Positions 5,356 through 6,751 of a stretch of DNA of 6,751 bases are shown in pieces. The DNA is from an uncultured Candidatus Saccharibacteria bacterium (GTDB lineage Bacteria > Patescibacteria > Saccharimonadia > Saccharimonadales > JAEWBQ01). The notes under the pieces are model-generated. The model made no database searches. It was not told where the DNA came from and saw only the letters and a list, made by a program, of their open reading frames with translations. How positions within the stretch are numbered: the first letter of the stretch is position 1; the number at the start of each line of letters is the position of its first letter. Position numbers and translations under genes: made by a program. The DNA is taken from NCBI GenBank assembly GCA_946885745.1, contig CAMPGV010000041.1, positions 1 through 6,751 on the forward strand. The letters run 5' to 3'.

Positions 5356-6751
5356 ATGGCCTCTAAATTACCAACGGTAGCGATTATTGGACAAGCGAAC
5401 GTCGGCAAGAGTTCGCTTTTTAATCGTATGGTTCGCGCCCAGCAGGCAATCGTTGCCCGTGAAGCAGGTACCACACGAGACAATGTCCTTGGTCGCGTCG
5501 AACACAATCATCATCAATTCTGGCTTGTCGACACTGCCGGTCTCAAAGACCCGAACGACGAATTCGAAGCAAGTATCCAAGAACAAATTACCGAAGCAGC
5601 CGACGCAGCTGACGTTATTCTTGTCGTTGTCGACAGTACTCAGTATGTCAGCGACCAAGACCGCTTCGTCGCTAAAAAGGCGCTTCGCAGCAAGAAGCCT
5701 GTCATCCTCATCACCAACAAAGATGACCTAAAGGACAATCTTCCAACCGACGAGTTTAAGCGTCTCGGTATTAAGACGATTATCCGCACCAGCGCCGAGC
5801 ACAACCGCAATATCAGCACGGTACTCGACGAAATCGTCACGCTTATCCCAGCAAAAAGTGAAGAGGAGCCAGACGAAGTACTACGCGTCGCGCTGATTGG
5901 CCGCCCGAACGTCGGCAAATCAAACCTTTTCAATACGCTCGCCGGTAAGCAGCAGGCGCTCGTCGCTAATATCGCCGGCACCACTCGTGACGTTAACCGC
6001 GTTGCTATCCGCTACGGCGGCCGCGACATCGAACTCCTCGACACCGCCGGTATGCGCAAGCCAGGCAAACAAGAGGTCGGTATTGAGAAGTTCTCAGTAC
6101 TACGCACCCTCCAGGCTATCGAAGAAGCTGACATCTGCTTCCTCTTAATGGACGTTAACGAACTCAACACTCAGCTCGATCAGCGCCTCGCCGGCATTAT
6201 CGACGAAGCAGGCAAGGGAATGGTCATCGTTATCAGCAAGTGGGATAGCGTCGAAGGTAAAGATGCCTACACTCGCGACGCCCTGGCGCCCCGTATTGCC
6301 CATACCTTCAACTTTACCCCATGGGCACCACTCATCTTCACCAGCTCCGTCACTGGACAGAACGTCACGAAGCTCTTTGACCTTGCGCTCGACATCGATG
6401 CTCGACGCAAGCAGACCACCAAGACACGCGTTCTCAACGACATGCTGCAGCAAGCTATCCAGAAGCACCCACCAGCTGGCCTTAAGAACACACATCCGAA
6501 GCTGCGCTACATGGTTCAAACCGACACAGCACCACCATGGTTTGTTATCTACGGCTCAAACCTCAAGTTTGTTCACTGGAGCTACAAGCGCTACCTAGAA
6601 CGACTCCTACGTGACACTTACAACTACGCTGGTACACCGATCAAGCTCAGCTTCCGTGACGAGAAGCAGATCAAAGCCAACAAAGAGCGTATTGCTCAAG
6701 GCAAGGCCCCTGTCACTAAGAAATACAAGCAGCAAAAAGAAGCTGAAAAAG
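5356..6751 (+). CDS. der: Ribosome-assembly GTPase Der/EngA (3' partial)
   Basis: Der is an essential double GTPase that binds the 50S subunit during its late assembly. 465 residues are visible and the frame is open at the right edge; known Der proteins have about 435-490, so little is missing. GTPase domain 1 has the P-loop GQANVGKS (12-19, where most Der proteins have GRPNVGKS), switch Thr in AGTTRD (37-42), DTAG (59-62) and NKDD (121-124). Domain 2 has GRPNVGKS (182-189), AGTTRD (207-212), DTAG (229-232) and SKWD (294-297), where the usual base-recognition motif is NKWD. A KH-like domain follows (about 355-435, including LRYMVQTD and PPWFVIYG), then a Lys-rich tail. ATG 5356 is the only possible start, since an in-frame TAA lies at 5341-5343. 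It is divergent from the 120-residue protein gene. Confidence 0.97.
   Translation, partial: MASKLPTVAIIGQANVGKSSLFNRMVRAQQAIVAREAGTTRDNVLGRVEHNHHQFWLVDTAGLKDPNDEFEASIQEQITEAADAADVILVVVDSTQYVSDQDRFVAKKALRSKKPVILITNKDDLKDNLPTDEFKRLGIKTIIRTSAEHNRNISTVLDEIVTLIPAKSEEEPDEVLRVALIGRPNVGKSNLFNTLAGKQQALVANIAGTTRDVNRVAIRYGGRDIELLDTAGMRKPGKQEVGIEKFSVLRTLQAIEEADICFLLMDVNELNTQLDQRLAGIIDEAGKGMVIVISKWDSVEGKDAYTRDALAPRIAHTFNFTPWAPLIFTSSVTGQNVTKLFDLALDIDARRKQTTKTRVLNDMLQQAIQKHPPAGLKNTHPKLRYMVQTDTAPPWFVIYGSNLKFVHWSYKRYLERLLRDTYNYAGTPIKLSFRDEKQIKANKERIAQGKAPVTKKYKQQKEAEK

Noticed and set aside
1..6751. CRISPR arrays, tRNA, rRNA or prophage genes
   Set aside because: No regularly spaced repeats, no tRNA-like cloverleaf or rRNA segments, and no integrase or phage structural genes were seen. 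The phage-like feature is limited to the pilin C-terminal modules.

Overview
The window looks like part of a small-genome bacterium of the Patescibacteria/CPR radiation, most likely Candidatus Saccharibacteria (TM7). This is an inference from style, not a search. The signs are two large modular type IV pilins with a very conserved FTIVELLIVIVVIAILAAI N-terminus, a sensor kinase and a receiver protein that both end in long Pro/Ala-rich tails, tight gene packing, and several genes with almost no 5' leader. TGA ends the second pilin and no in-frame TGA occurs in the other genes, so the standard bacterial code applies, not the code of Gracilibacteria/Absconditabacteria.

Layout. Positions 2-1114 hold the C-terminal part of a sensor histidine kinase (open at the left edge). 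Positions 1165-2034 hold a CheY-like receiver protein with no DNA-binding output domain. Positions 2064-3071 and 3071-4048 hold two paralogous type IV pilin-like proteins that overlap by one base. These four genes run the same way with gaps of 50, 29 and -1 bases and probably form one functional unit: a two-component system that controls, or acts on, a pilus whose subunits carry large C-terminal modules. A promoter for a pseudouridine synthase (4080-4763) lies in the 31-base gap after the second pilin. A near-perfect hairpin (4777-4818) then serves as a terminator from both sides. On the minus strand, 4858-5220 encodes an unrecognised 120-residue protein with a strong promoter and Shine-Dalgarno site. 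The AT-rich gap 5221-5355 holds two divergent promoters, one for this gene and one for der (EngA), which starts at 5356 and runs off the right edge.

The part most worth attention is the pilin pair. The first ~140 residues of the two proteins are about 80% identical (hand alignment). The middle then diverges sharply, and a common C-terminal motif, DG.S.NWVWNGT....TSTGP, returns at the end. The modules starting at NLVTNPS and ending in W.GT...STS recall the C-terminal modules of actinophage minor tail proteins. If the organism is an epibiont of Actinobacteria, as cultured Saccharibacteria are, these could be pilus-borne host-recognition modules. The remaining genes (rRNA pseudouridine synthase, ribosome-assembly GTPase Der) are ordinary housekeeping.
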